Of a stretch of 64,000 nt of DNA, positions 1-8,767 are shown one piece after another. The stretch is from Nocardiopsis sp. FIRDI 009. Its GTDB lineage: Bacteria; Actinomycetota; Actinomycetes; Streptosporangiales; Streptosporangiaceae. Where the stretch lies: positions 186,001 through 250,000 of the forward strand of contig NZ_QPNC01000015.1 in the NCBI RefSeq assembly GCF_003386285.1, given 5' to 3'. Below the pieces are notes generated by a model. That model saw only the letters and a program-made list of their open reading frames with translations. It made no database searches and was not told the DNA's origin. The position numbers were made by a program, and so were the translations under genes. Positions within the stretch are counted from its first letter, which is position 1. Every line of letters begins with the position of its first letter.

Positions 1-1883
1 TCTGCTATCTCGACGACGCGCATTGCCGCTTCAGGACTGCCAGAGATCAACTGAACGAAATCGGTTCGATCGCGCAGATCAATGATGGCACCATTTTCGT
101 AGGAATAACTGGTATCCTTATCAGGATCGAGATTTCCATTCGGATCAAGAATCTCGTTGTCAGCAAATGCCTCAACATGCGCCTCAAAAATATCGGCAAG
201 ACTGTCAGCGATTCCCGGATTCACGTGGCCAAAGGAAGCATTCCTCCATGTGACTGTTTCACCACCCACGGTTTCCTCAACGCTGTGCCCAGTCTCACTG
301 AGCTCATCCTGAAGATTCGTGAGTGTCGTTACCAGACCGACCATCGCCCTCTCTGAGCGTGTGGCCTCCTTGGGATCACTGCTGTTCGCTTCTTCGGCGA
401 TCCAGTCCGTCATCTGCCCGACGATCTCGCCGTTGTCTTCGTCGCTCCAATCGTGTGTGTAGAGTCCTACAATCGCTCGGTCAATCAGATCCTGATGACT
501 CTCGTCAACAACGGTTTCCTTGAAATCTCCATTCTCATCAACAAAGTTAGGATGCTCGTATTCACCTGTGAATAGCTCTGTCATAGCGTCGTGGTTACGG
601 CTTGCGATATCAACAAGCGAGAGTGTTGTGTCTTCTCCCAACCACACATCGACGTTGTTTTCGGAGCCACCAGCAAAGTGTCCCATAGAAAGCGCCAGGG
701 TCGCGGAAAGATCTACCCCGGCTCTCAAATCATCGGGGGCGTTCCCAAGCAAGATCTCTAGGGCTGATACCTCGCTGGACCATGTGTTCAAATCGTAGTG
801 CTCAAACTCGTCTGGATCCATCAACGACGGACCCTCGGCAGCCCTGCGGACACTCTCAGGAAGACGATCATAGCCACCGAAGAGATCCTCATCGGAGAGC
901 ACCATGAGTCCTTCGCTCATGGAACTAAGAAATCCCTGTGCGATATCGGGATCGTAGGCGTCGCTGTTCTCCAGCAGATCCACCACGCCGAGTACTCCAC
1001 GTGGCCCTTCAATGTTCACCTGAGAATCCTCAAAACCTTCATAGAAGGCTTCCAGGAAATCCATATACTCACCGGGAGGTTGTCCACCATTACGTTGGTT
1101 CTGAGCACCAGCGGTGGTAACGAGAGAAAGCATCGCCAACACCTCGGCGATGTCGCCCTCATAGTTTTCTGGATCATCGAGGTAGATCTCCATTTCCTCA
1201 GCTGCCCAGTCACCCTGCTCTTCAGAGAGGGGAGGCGGATCCTCAGGAGGAAAGATACCCAGATGACGCCAACTCAAATGCCCAGATTCAATCAAGCGTT
1301 CAAGCGTTTCCGCGCTCGGACCATCACGCAGATCTTTCTCAGTCTGGTCTGCCTGATCCATCAAAGTGTCCCAGGCAATTGAGTGCTCGGCGAGAAGTTG
1401 AGACCTCAATTCAATCAGGGCATCTACTTCCTCGGCCTCACGATCAGACTGAGCGGTCAGCGACTCCTCGATTCCTCCCGCCAGCGGAAACAAGGGAGAT
1501 TCTGCTGCGCCACTCACAAATGGATTATCGAGCCTCCATTGAGCCGAGGATTTCGCTGAATTCCATCTTTCTTCCAGTTCGCTTCGCTTCGTTCGGTACG
1601 TTTCGATGTCATCAGCCCAAAGTTTCATCACGGCAGCGCCATCGGTCAGAGCCTTGGCTGTCTCTTCCCACTTTGCCACTTCTGCGGCGGAAGCTGCACT
1701 GAGATCCCAAGCCACAAGTCCAGCAAACTCTCCCGCAGCGTCATTAAAATGGCCATCCGCATCTTGTACTCTGCCAGTCATCCTTGAACAGATAGAAGTG
1801 AGAGAATCACTCTTGTCTCGGATCACTCCAGGATCCGCGTCAATGTCTTCAGGAAGACCTAGGGAAAGATCGGCAACTCCCAT
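1..1883 (-). CDS. Large ESX/WXG100-like protein, C-terminus beyond the window
   Basis: An open frame starts at the ATG at 1883 and runs off the left edge after about 627 codons. The first 120 residues look like a helical WXG100-type domain, with a 'DAAGEFAGLVAWD' stretch and a W in the second helix. The rest is acidic and helix-rich, with no catalytic motif I recognise. It resembles the DUF6571-type proteins that actinobacteria place beside type VII secretion genes. The small helical protein 47 bases upstream on the same strand is probably its partner. Base composition is near 50% GC, unlike everything to the right, which suggests recent transfer. A toxin or effector domain could lie in the missing C-terminus, but nothing in view proves this. 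Confidence 0.72.
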   Translation of the reverse strand, partial: MGVADLSLGLPEDIDADPGVIRDKSDSLTSICSRMTGRVQDADGHFNDAAGEFAGLVAWDLSAASAAEVAKWEETAKALTDGAAVMKLWADDIETYRTKRSELEERWNSAKSSAQWRLDNPFVSGAAESPLFPLAGGIEESLTAQSDREAEEVDALIELRSQLLAEHSIAWDTLMDQADQTEKDLRDGPSAETLERLIESGHLSWRHLGIFPPEDPPPLSEEQGDWAAEEMEIYLDDPENYEGDIAEVLAMLSLVTTAGAQNQRNGGQPPGEYMDFLEAFYEGFEDSQVNIEGPRGVLGVVDLLENSDAYDPDIAQGFLSSMSEGLMVLSDEDLFGGYDRLPESVRRAAEGPSLMDPDEFEHYDLNTWSSEVSALEILLGNAPDDLRAGVDLSATLALSMGHFAGGSENNVDVWLGEDTTLSLVDIASRNHDAMTELFTGEYEHPNFVDENGDFKETVVDESHQDLIDRAIVGLYTHDWSDEDNGEIVGQMTDWIAEEANSSDPKEATRSERAMVGLVTTLTNLQDELSETGHSVEETVGGETVTWRNASFGHVNPGIADSLADIFEAHVEAFADNEILDPNGNLDPDKDTSYSYENGAIIDLRDRTDFVQLISGSPEAAMRVVEIA

Positions 1884-1929
1884 TATTCATCCAATCTGAC
1901 TAATTTTTATTTTGGCAATTATGTGAAGA

Positions 1930-2271
1930 TTAATTATTAACATCTCTTGGGAGTTCAATGTCGAGGGCATCCAACCCCTCTCGCACTTCCTCGGCACTCT
2001 CATGGTCCGTGTCAAGGATTGAAATATTCGCTCCCTCAACATTACTCGCCAGGGCGATTCCATTTTCAACTACAGCACTGATATTCTCAACTGTTTGGAG
2101 ACTGTAGTCGTCCAATCCCGAAGAGACATAAGTAGAAGCCGCTCCGCTCATCTCTTCTATCGCATTCTGAAAATCCAGACCCAGGTAGACCAGTTCTTCC
2201 ACCATGGCTTCTGCCTTGCTGGCCGCACTCATAGAGTCGTACGGATTTCCTCCAGCTTCTCCACCCGACAT
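1930..2271 (-). CDS. Small helical ESX-like protein (113 aa)
   Basis: Acidic 113-residue protein, predicted as two helices, with a Gly-rich start and no signal peptide. The ATG at 2271 has a good GAAAGGAAA-type ribosome binding site 5 bases upstream. Size, helical content and position directly upstream of a large WXG100-like gene fit a type VII secretion partner or chaperone. The canonical W-x-G is not visible, so membership is inferred from context. GC is low like its neighbour. Confidence 0.62.
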   Translation of the reverse strand: MSGGEAGGNPYDSMSAASKAEAMVEELVYLGLDFQNAIEEMSGAASTYVSSGLDDYSLQTVENISAVVENGIALASNVEGANISILDTDHESAEEVREGLDALDIELPRDVNN

Positions 2272-2637
2272 GGGATTTCCTTTCAGTTCACCAATCTGAC
2301 TGGTGGCGCAATAAGAGTATTCATGGATTTCGATGTATTTGAGACTCTTATGGAATTGGAAGACTCATGGCCCAGTGGGCTTCGTTGCACCGGAACAGTC
2401 TTCGCAGTCATAGGGTCCCCTCATGGCCACGATGGGATGTCTGACATGCCCAGAGCCGACCATAAAGTTAGCAGTTGCGACTGACCGTTAACCTGTCCGG
2501 ATGCGAAGAGGTTCTGATGGTGCTATGAGCCACTGCGCTCTGACCTGGCCCTTCAGCTCCTGCGGCTGGCTCCTGGCCAATGTTGGCCAGGAGCTGAGGT
2601 CGTCTGCCAGGAACTGACGCCTGCTTGATTGAGCGGA
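2272..2637. other. Intergenic, AT-richer
   Basis: Holds the promoter side of the 113-residue gene and, near 2569-2594, a perfect inverted repeat. I see no credible gene. Base composition changes from low GC to the high GC of the rest of the window within this stretch, so it is the right boundary of the low-GC segment. Confidence 0.5.
2569..2594. terminator. Perfect 12-bp inverted repeat, probable terminator
   Basis: GCTCCTGGCCAA and its exact complement are separated by only TG. It lies 44 bases past the stop of the minus-strand ATP-binding gene, as expected for a terminator. There is no T-run, so a protein-binding palindrome is also possible. Confidence 0.5.
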
Positions 2638-3141
2638 TCAGACAGCCGCCCTGGGCCGTGGCACCCGCCCGCGCGTCTCCTCCGCGCGCGGGTCCACCAC
2701 CGCCCACACCGTGAGCGGGCTCCCCGGCCGCCCGAACCACCCCCAGGCCCGCGACAGCTCCTCCACCAGGCGCAGCCCGAACCCACCACCCGCCCCGCCC
2801 ACGCACGGCACCGACGGCTCCCCGACCCCGCCGCCCACCACCCCGTCGTCGGTCACCGTGATCTGGAACAGGCCCCCGTGCCGTTCCATCTCCACCCGCA
2901 CCCGCCCGAACGGCCGCCCCGACGCCGTGTGCCGCAGCGCGTTCGCATGCAGCTCCGACAGCACCAGCAGCAGCGGGTACGCCCGGTCGTAGCTCAGCCC
3001 CGACCCGTGCCAGCACCACTGCCGCGCGGTCGCCACCTGCCCCGGCAGCGGTCCGAAGCTCGCCATCCGCACCCCCGGCCGCCCCGACGGAATCCGCCTC
3101 GGCAGCCCGTCGATCCCCCGCACCTCGCCCGGCTCCCCCAT
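2638..3141 (-). CDS. ATP-binding protein, RsbW/anti-sigma-like histidine kinase fold
   Basis: 167-residue HATPase_c-type protein. The N-box is visible as ELHANALRH (about residue 63), the G1 box as DDGVVGGG and the G2 box as GGGFGLRLVEEL. There is no histidine phospho-acceptor domain, so it should act as a serine kinase or anti-sigma switch in the cytoplasm. It is divergent from the XRE gene, with two palindromic sites between them. The trio ATPase, XRE regulator and DUF397 protein is the paralogous abaA/whiJ-type arrangement seen repeatedly in Streptomyces. The target sigma factor is not visible here. Confidence 0.85.
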   Translation of the reverse strand: MGEPGEVRGIDGLPRRIPSGRPGVRMASFGPLPGQVATARQWCWHGSGLSYDRAYPLLLVLSELHANALRHTASGRPFGRVRVEMERHGGLFQITVTDDGVVGGGVGEPSVPCVGGAGGGFGLRLVEELSRAWGWFGRPGSPLTVWAVVDPRAEETRGRVPRPRAAV

Positions 3142-3216
3142 CGCCTACTCCCCTTCGACCCGTTCCTCGCCGTCCGGGATCAGACTCCCAACGGGCCGTG
3201 GACTTGGCCTCCTCGC

Positions 3217-3270
3217 ATGGAGTTTTCGCGAAAGTCCATCCGCCCCGATGGACTTTTTGCGAAACTCCAT
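3217..3270. promoter_or_regulatory. Two 23-bp near-palindromic operator sites
   Basis: Site 1 (3217-3239) and site 2 (3248-3270) both have the form ATGGAS-TTTTYGCGAAA-STCCAT with a TTTCGCGAAA-like core. Their centres are 31 bp apart, three helical turns, so two dimers would sit on the same face. They lie between the divergent ATPase (start 3141) and XRE gene (start about 3331). The likeliest binder is the XRE protein itself. Confidence 0.7.
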
Positions 3271-3330
3271 CGGGTGAGGAATGAGAATGGTAGGCCCCGT
3301 TTGTCCTTTTCCGATATGCAAGCATCGAGC

Positions 3331-4140
3331 ATGGCCAAGGTGAGCACGGACATCCGGGAACGGTGGGGCGGCGTCCTCCAGCAGCGGCGCGAGGCCCTGG
3401 GGATGACGCAGGAGAAGCTGGGCAGGGCGCTCGGCGTCAAGGGCACCGCCGTGTCCAACCTCGAACGCGGCCGAACCTCGCCGTCGGCGGAGGTCCTGAC
3501 GACGCTCGACAAGGTGCTCGGGACCGACGACGAACTGGCCACGCTGTGGGACGACCTCGTCAAGGAGGGCAAGATCCCCTGGCTGGGTCAGATGGAGGAG
3601 TTGGAGAAGAAGGCCGCCTCCATCCTGGACTGCCACCCCTTCCTGGTGCCCTCCCTGTTGCAGACCACCGCCTACGCGACCGCGGTCATGCGCGCGGTCA
3701 CCCCCTGGGAGCCCCGAGCGACGACCGACTCCCGCGTACACGACCGGATCGCTCGCGGCAAACGCTTCCAGAAGGCGGAGACCCCGGTGATGATGGTGGT
3801 GATCGGCCGCGCGGTTCTGCTGGATCCCATCGACGACGGACCGATCATGTGCGAGCAACTGGAGCACATCCACTCTCTCGCGTCGAGTGAGCGGATAACC
3901 TTGCAGATCACGAACGAGCCCCTGCATCCGGGGCTTGTGGGACCCTTCTCAGTGCTTGATCCCGCGCCGGAGCGGGAGATCGTCTACGTGGAGTCGGCCT
4001 ACAAGGGCCAGTTCATCGACGACCCCACCGCCGTGGGAGAGTTCAAGATGCGGTTCCACCGGCTGCAAGCGGCAGCGATGCCACCGAGCCAGTCGCTGCG
4101 GCTGATCGAGAAGACGATTGAGGGATTCCGTCATGAGTGA
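3331..4140 (+). CDS. XRE-family regulator with DUF5753 domain (WhiJ-like)
   Basis: The N-terminal helix-turn-helix (about residues 10-65) contains MTQEKLGRALGVKGTAVSNLE. A C-terminal DUF5753 domain of about 170 residues starts near 'LEKKAASILDCHPFLVPSLLQT', the usual Streptomyces pattern. Length is 269 residues from the ATG at 3331; ATG 3316 or GTG 3340 are alternative starts, none with a strong ribosome binding site. The stop overlaps the start of the DUF397 gene by 8 bases, so the two are translationally coupled. WhiJ-type proteins control development in Streptomyces together with small DUF397 partners. The paired palindromes upstream suggest autoregulation. Confidence 0.88.
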   Translation: MAKVSTDIRERWGGVLQQRREALGMTQEKLGRALGVKGTAVSNLERGRTSPSAEVLTTLDKVLGTDDELATLWDDLVKEGKIPWLGQMEELEKKAASILDCHPFLVPSLLQTTAYATAVMRAVTPWEPRATTDSRVHDRIARGKRFQKAETPVMMVVIGRAVLLDPIDDGPIMCEQLEHIHSLASSERITLQITNEPLHPGLVGPFSVLDPAPEREIVYVESAYKGQFIDDPTAVGEFKMRFHRLQAAAMPPSQSLRLIEKTIEGFRHE

Positions 4141-4315
4141 CGCTCAGTGGCACAAGAGCACCTACAGCGGGGGCTCGCACCAGAACTGCGTGGAGGTCGC
4201 CGAGGGCGCGGCCGAAACCCTGGTTCGGGACACCCGACACCGCGAGCACGGGCACCTCAGCTTCAGCAACCCCGCCTGGACCGGCTTCCTCTCCTCCATC
4301 AAGACCGGCCGCTGA
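4133..4315 (+). CDS. DUF397 small protein
   Basis: 60 residues starting at the ATG at 4133, inside the end of the XRE gene. The family signature is clear: W-x-KSTYSGG near the start, then NCVEVAEG, then VRDTRH. DUF397 proteins are obligate neighbours of DUF5753 regulators in actinomycetes and probably modulate them. No signal peptide or membrane segment. Confidence 0.9.
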   Translation: MSDAQWHKSTYSGGSHQNCVEVAEGAAETLVRDTRHREHGHLSFSNPAWTGFLSSIKTGR

Positions 4316-4328
4316 CCCCGCACCGCGA

Positions 4329-4356
4329 CCCCCGTTCCACATGCCGGGAACGGGGG
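4329..4356 (+). terminator. Rho-independent terminator after DUF397
   Basis: 10-bp perfect stem CCCCCGTTCC/GGAACGGGGG with an 8-base loop, followed by TTTT, 13 bases past the DUF397 stop. Confidence 0.85.
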
Positions 4357-4606
4357 TTTTCTGCGCCTCATGACTGATTTGACCCACAATTCCCTCATGC
4401 GCCCATTGTTCTCCACACCACACCTGAACTGGAATGACGTCGCCTTCTCGCATTTTTTCTCGATGACTTCTCCGTAGCGGTACCCATCACCCCCGACCAC
4501 CCCCTAATCTTCTTTCCAACAACCGCATACGAAGACCCCGCGACGTTTACTCAACGCCCGGGGTCGTGGCCAGCAACTCAAACCCTTTAGACCAAGGATT
4601 GCCAGC

Positions 4607-5110
4607 GTGTCCCATCTTATCGCTGCCCTCCTGACCCCTGTCCTGGGCTCAGTGAAGGGCCTCCTCGCCTCCCCGCGCGGCCGCCACGCGGCGCGCCGCC
4701 GCCGCTCCACCCGGGTCCGCCGCTACGCCCCGCCCCCGGCACCCTCTCCGGCACCTGTACCCGCACCGCCCCCGGAAGCCGTTCCGGCCACGGCGTTCGT
4801 CGAACAGCCCCGGCAACGCGCCACCACCGCCCCCGCGCCCCGCCTCGCTCCCCCGTCGGAACACGTCCCCGCCGACGGCGTCGCGCTCGTGCGCCCCTAC
4901 TACGTCGCCCACGAACGGGGCCGCGCCCACACGGTCGAGAACCCCGCGCCCCGCCTCCCCCGGCCGCGCGTTCCGGAGGGCGACCTCCTGGCCCCGCCGT
5001 CGCCCTCCCTTGGCGAGTTCGACGAACTCGCCGCCCTCGTCCGAACCTGGCAACAGAGGCAGGAACAGCGGGAACGGCACGGACACCGCGAGGGGGTGAC
5101 GGTGGCATGA
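4607..5110 (+). CDS. Hypothetical Arg/Pro-rich protein coupled to an ATP-binding protein
   Basis: 167 residues from a GTG with AAGGA about 8 bases upstream. It has a short hydrophobic N-terminus (LIAALLTPVLG), then a very basic block (PRGRHAARRRRSTRVRR), a Pro/Ala-rich linker, a conserved-looking 'VRPYYVAHE' patch around residue 105 and a Glu/Arg-rich C-terminal helix. It overlaps the next gene by four bases (ATGA), so the two are made together. I recognise no domain. It may be the regulated partner of the anti-sigma-like ATPase. Confidence 0.65.
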   Translation: MSHLIAALLTPVLGSVKGLLASPRGRHAARRRRSTRVRRYAPPPAPSPAPVPAPPPEAVPATAFVEQPRQRATTAPAPRLAPPSEHVPADGVALVRPYYVAHERGRAHTVENPAPRLPRPRVPEGDLLAPPSPSLGEFDELAALVRTWQQRQEQRERHGHREGVTVA

Positions 5111-5589
5111 CCACACCGCACGTCTTCTGGGAGCACCGCGTCTACACCGGCCGGTTCGACGAACTCGCCCGCGTCCGCGCCGACCTCGCCCGCGACCTGG
5201 ACGGCTTCGACCCCGACCTGGTCGACGCCCTCCGGCTCTGCCTGTCCGAGCTGTTCACCAACACCCTCAAATACACCGACTCCGGCACCGTGTACGGCGA
5301 GGTCATCCGCACCCTGTCCATGCCGGACCGCGCCACCCTCCGGTTGTCGGTCAGTGACTCCGGAGGCGGCGGGTGCGTCCCGCGCGTCCCCGCCGAACGC
5401 ACCCGCGAGGAGTGGGACTGGTCGGAGGGCCAGCGCGGCCTCCTCCTGGTCGAGAACCTGTCCACGGCCTGGGGGCACCTCCCGCTCGGGCCCTGGGGCG
5501 ACCTGGGCACCAACGTGTGGGCGGAGTTCGCCGTCGACCCGGCCACCGTGCCGCCCGGCCTGCGCCCCTTCGTCTTCACCGCCGACTGA
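5107..5589 (+). CDS. ATP-binding protein, RsbW/anti-sigma-like
   Basis: 160-residue HATPase_c protein. The N-box is CLSELFTNTLKYT (residues 39-51), the G1 region VSDSGGGG and the G2 region GQRGLLLVENL. No dimerisation or phospho-acceptor helix bundle, so it is an anti-sigma/serine-kinase type rather than a sensor kinase. It is the second such ATPase in 3 kb and is coupled to the basic protein upstream. Confidence 0.85.
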   Translation: MTTPHVFWEHRVYTGRFDELARVRADLARDLDGFDPDLVDALRLCLSELFTNTLKYTDSGTVYGEVIRTLSMPDRATLRLSVSDSGGGGCVPRVPAERTREEWDWSEGQRGLLLVENLSTAWGHLPLGPWGDLGTNVWAEFAVDPATVPPGLRPFVFTAD

Positions 5590-5610
5590 CACCGACGACT
5601 GGCAGCACGA

Positions 5611-5654
5611 AGCCGCCCCGCTTCTCGGGAGCAGGTCCGAAAAGCGGGGCGGCT
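5611..5654. terminator. Strong bidirectional terminator hairpin
   Basis: 13-bp perfect stem AGCCGCCCCGCTT/AAGCGGGGCGGCT around an 18-base loop, between convergent genes. Confidence 0.75.
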
Positions 5655-5733
5655 GTCAGGGGCGGCTGTCAGGGCGCCTCGGGTCGCCCCGGGACGACCC
5701 GAGGGTTCCCCCGCCGCGCCCCGGTCCGGCGCG

Positions 5734-6741
5734 CTAGGCGCAGAGCTTGCTGTCGAGCTCCCTCTCCCGCTTCTCGACGACCAGGTCCGGCGTCCCGTCG
5801 TGCAGCAGGCGGTCGGCCGTGCCGTCGATGTGGAAGCCGGGGGAGAAGAACATCCGCCGCTCCCCCTCGTCCGCCATCCGCCAGTTGTCCGGGCTCATCC
5901 GCTGCCCGGTCGGCTCGAACCGGTGGTCGAAGAGCTCGAACACCGGTTGGACGCGCACGGTCCGCTTGTACGGCGTGGCCACCAGCCACACCTCGCTGCA
6001 CGCGGGGATGTCCAGGCCCCGCAGACGGCTGACGTCCCTGGCCACGCCCCAGGACCACGAGTGGTCGTGGCTGTGGCTCTTCGTGGTGCTGAAGATGTCG
6101 TCGGCCACCGTCTTGGAGATGCTGTGCCCGGTGCTGGTACTCGCGCTGAAGGACGTCCCGAAGGCGATGGTCAGCTCGAAGTAGTCAGGACCCGTGCCCA
6201 GGTTGCGGTGCGTGGCGGTGATCCGCCGCGAGTGCCCGTGGTGGTCCCAGCCGCCGAGCACGGGGAAGTGGCACTGTCCCCGGACGGTCTCCCAGGGACC
6301 GTGCGGCTTGAAGTCCCCGACCTGACGCATGTACTTCCGCTTCGGCAGGAACTCGCCGGTCTCGTTGTTGAACGCGCCTTGAACACGCTTGTTCGGCCCC
6401 TTCGCGCAGAGGTCGCCCAGCAGGTTGTCGACCTCGAACGACTCCTGGTCCTTGAGGTCGATCGCCCCCGGGATCGGCGGCCCGTCAGCCTTCGGTTCCT
6501 CGTCCGCGATGTCCACCATCACCGGGTGGTCGGGGAAGCCCGCGAGAGCTGGCATCTCCTCCCCCGAGGGCATCTGCGGCCTCCCGGGCATGTCGGGCAT
6601 CCCCGGCACGCCGTCCATGGGGTCCTGCGCGTACGCGGTCGGGGCCGTGACGGCCTGCCCACCCAGGACCACGACCGCGGATACGGTGACCGCCACCGCT
6701 CTGGTGAGGAACACTCCCCGCTTGCGTTGTTCCCGTCTCAT
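5734..6741 (-). CDS. Secreted protein of unknown function, possible beta-pore former
   Basis: 335 residues from the ATG at 6741, preceded by GGAGGAG. Typical Sec signal peptide: MRREQRKRG, a hydrophobic core, then cleavage near AYA-QD (about residue 38). A Met/Pro-rich linker (PGMPDMPGRPQMP) follows. Residues about 200-250 form a long alternating Ser/Thr/hydrophobic stretch (AFGTSFSASTSTGHSI, then FSTTKSHSHDHSWSW). Such amphipathic alternation is typical of the membrane-inserting hairpin of aerolysin/ETX-type toxins, but I see no other family motif, so this is inference. Two Cys (DLCAKG, RGQCHF) and two more near the end could form disulfides. Confidence 0.72.
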   Translation of the reverse strand: MRREQRKRGVFLTRAVAVTVSAVVVLGGQAVTAPTAYAQDPMDGVPGMPDMPGRPQMPSGEEMPALAGFPDHPVMVDIADEEPKADGPPIPGAIDLKDQESFEVDNLLGDLCAKGPNKRVQGAFNNETGEFLPKRKYMRQVGDFKPHGPWETVRGQCHFPVLGGWDHHGHSRRITATHRNLGTGPDYFELTIAFGTSFSASTSTGHSISKTVADDIFSTTKSHSHDHSWSWGVARDVSRLRGLDIPACSEVWLVATPYKRTVRVQPVFELFDHRFEPTGQRMSPDNWRMADEGERRMFFSPGFHIDGTADRLLHDGTPDLVVEKRERELDSKLCA

Positions 6742-7220
6742 GGACTCCTCCGCATCATCGACCCGATAACGCCTCCACTCCACAGGGCGCTATGTCCGGA
6801 AAATGATGGAAAACGATCATCCGAAAAGAGAACATGCGCGGGTTCCTGGGACCTTCGAGGCGGTCAACGGCAGATTAACTCCTTACCTGCTGAAAGCGTC
6901 CGCGACGCGCCCGGAGGGACGAAGGACCGGGTTCTGCCGAAGCGCCCTGGTCGCGCATGGATCGGGACCCGCGGGGAGCGTCCCGCGCCACCCATATATT
7001 CCTTTTCCTGGAATACCTCCTATAGGAAACAAAAGGTGTGAAGGACAGGATCCACACCATCACACCTCGGCCTGGACCACCGGTCCGGTGCGCGCTCTCT
7101 CGGAGGAGCGCCCCGCGCACGCCGACGCCCCCGCCGGAACAGTCGTCCGGCGGGGGCGTCGGCGGAACGCGTCAGGGGCGCGGGGTCGCCGGGTGGCGGG
7201 AGGCCGCATCCGGCGTCCGC
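6742..7220. other. Intergenic, no gene seen
   Basis: Contains the promoter side of the secreted-protein gene and the tsaD terminator at 7121-7163. A short AT-rich block around 7000-7070 has partial inverted repeats (GGTGTGA...TCACACC). No credible coding frame. Confidence 0.5.
7121..7163 (-). terminator. Terminator of the alr-tsaD operon
   Basis: 18-bp perfect stem GCCGACGCCCCCGCCGGA with its complement at 7146-7163, loop of 7 bases, 58 bases past the tsaD stop. Confidence 0.8.
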
Positions 7221-8255
7221 TCACACGGCCAGCGGGGACTCCACCGGCAGCGACGTGTCCGTGCCCAGCTCAAGCGTCGAGGCGGGCAGCCCGGCCGCCA
7301 CCACCTCGGCGCCCAGGGCGGCGATCATCGCGCCGTTGTCGGTGCACAGGCGCGGGCGCGGCACGCGCAGCTCGATCCCGGCCTCCCGGCAGCGCTCCTC
7401 GGCCAGGGCGCGCAGCGCCGAGTTGGCCGCCACGCCCCCGCTGATCACGAGGGTGCTCACGCCGTGCTCCACGCACGCGTCCACGGCCTTGCGGGTGAGC
7501 ACGTCCACCACCGACTCCTGGAAGGCGGCGGCGATGTCCGCGACCACCAGCGGCTGACCGGCGCGCTCGGCGTCCTCCACGTGCCGGGCCACGGCCGTCT
7601 TCAGGCCGGAGAAGGAGAAGTCGTAGGTCCCGTCGCCCCACTTGCCGCGCGGGAAGCGGATACCCCGCGCATTGCCGGTCCGGGCGGCCCTGTCGATCGG
7701 CGGCCCGCCCGGGTAGGGCAGGTCCAGCAGCCGCGCCACCTTGTCGTAGGCCTCGCCGGCGGCGTCGTCCACGGTGTCGCCCAACGACACCACGTCGGTG
7801 GCCAGGTCGTTGACCAGCAGCAGCGACGTATGGCCGCCCGACACCAGCAGCGCCACGGCGGGCTTGGGCAGCGGCCCGTGCTCCAGCTGGTCCACCGCCA
7901 CGTGGCCGACCAGGTGGTTGACCCCGTACAGCGGCTTGTCCAGGGCCATCGCGTAGGCCTTGGCCGCGGACACCCCCACCAGCAGCGCACCGGCCAAGCC
8001 CGGACCGGCGGTGACCGCGATCGCGTCCACGTCCGACAGCTTCACGCCCGCGGAGTCCAGGGCGCGCTGGACGGTCGGGGTCATCGCCTCCAGGTGCGCG
8101 CGGCTGGCCACCTCGGGGACCACACCGCCGAACCGCGCGTGCTGGTCGACGCTGGAGGCCACCTCGTCGCCGAGCAGTTCACAGCCGCGCACGAGACCGA
8201 CGCCGGTCTCGTCGCACGACGTCTCGATCCCCAGGATCAACGGATGGTCGCTCAC
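7221..8255 (-). CDS. tsaD: tRNA N6-threonylcarbamoyladenosine transferase TsaD
   Basis: 344 residues, full length for the family. It transfers the threonylcarbamoyl group to A37 of ANN-decoding tRNAs. The ASKHA signature [12 protein letters not shown] is at the N-terminus, and metal-binding HAHLE-type and GGHTSL motifs follow; GGVAANS is near residue 275. It starts with GTG at 8255, overlapping the rimI stop by four bases (GTGA). It is the last gene of the alr-tsaE-tsaB-rimI-tsaD operon, so the whole bacterial t6A set except tsaC is encoded here. Confidence 0.97.
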   Translation of the reverse strand: MSDHPLILGIETSCDETGVGLVRGCELLGDEVASSVDQHARFGGVVPEVASRAHLEAMTPTVQRALDSAGVKLSDVDAIAVTAGPGLAGALLVGVSAAKAYAMALDKPLYGVNHLVGHVAVDQLEHGPLPKPAVALLVSGGHTSLLLVNDLATDVVSLGDTVDDAAGEAYDKVARLLDLPYPGGPPIDRAARTGNARGIRFPRGKWGDGTYDFSFSGLKTAVARHVEDAERAGQPLVVADIAAAFQESVVDVLTRKAVDACVEHGVSTLVISGGVAANSALRALAEERCREAGIELRVPRPRLCTDNGAMIAALGAEVVAAGLPASTLELGTDTSLPVESPLAV

Positions 8256-8767
8256 GGGTTCCCCTCCTCACCGGACCCCTGTCCGGGCCGGGCCGTGCGG
8301 CGCATGACGATCGCGTCGGCCCCGTTGTAGTAGCCGCGCCGGACACCGATCCGGATGAAGCCGAAGTCGGCGTACAGCTTCTGGGCGCGCGGGTTGTCGT
8401 CGCGCACCTCCAGGAAGACGTGGGTGACGCCCTCGCGTTCGGCCCGGTCGAGCAGCACGGTGAGCAGTGCCCGACCGATCCCGCGCCCCCACAGTGGCCG
8501 GGCCACGGCCATCGTCTGGACGTCGCCCTCCGGCGGCACCGAGCGCAGGCCCGCGTAGCCCACGACCCGGTCGCCGGACTCGGCCACGACGTAGTGGCGC
8601 GAGGGGTGGGAGAGCTCGTCACGGAACATGCCCTCGGTCCACGCGTCCTCGGGGAACAGCGCCTGTTCCAGGTCCAGGGCCGCCGGGAGGTCCTCCACGG
8701 TCATCGGACGCAGACGCACACCGCCGCCCGCGTCGGTCACGCCGGTCGTGTCGCTCACTTCACCCAC
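8252..8767 (-). CDS. rimI: Ribosomal protein S18 alanine N-acetyltransferase RimI
   Basis: 171-residue GNAT acetyltransferase. The acetyl-CoA motif is [13 protein letters not shown] (residues about 90-103), followed by [14 protein letters not shown]. RimI acetylates the N-terminal Ala of S18 and is commonly sandwiched between tsaB and tsaD in actinobacteria, as here. GTG at 8767 is taken as start; GTG 8758, which overlaps the tsaB stop, is the alternative. Confidence 0.93.
   Translation of the reverse strand: MGEVSDTTGVTDAGGGVRLRPMTVEDLPAALDLEQALFPEDAWTEGMFRDELSHPSRHYVVAESGDRVVGYAGLRSVPPEGDVQTMAVARPLWGRGIGRALLTVLLDRAEREGVTHVFLEVRDDNPRAQKLYADFGFIRIGVRRGYYNGADAIVMRRTARPGQGSGEEGNP

Noticed and set aside
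2638..3141. The ATP-binding protein as a sensor histidine kinase
   Set aside because: Only the ATPase fold is present; no dimerisation helix, phospho-acceptor His or sensor domain.
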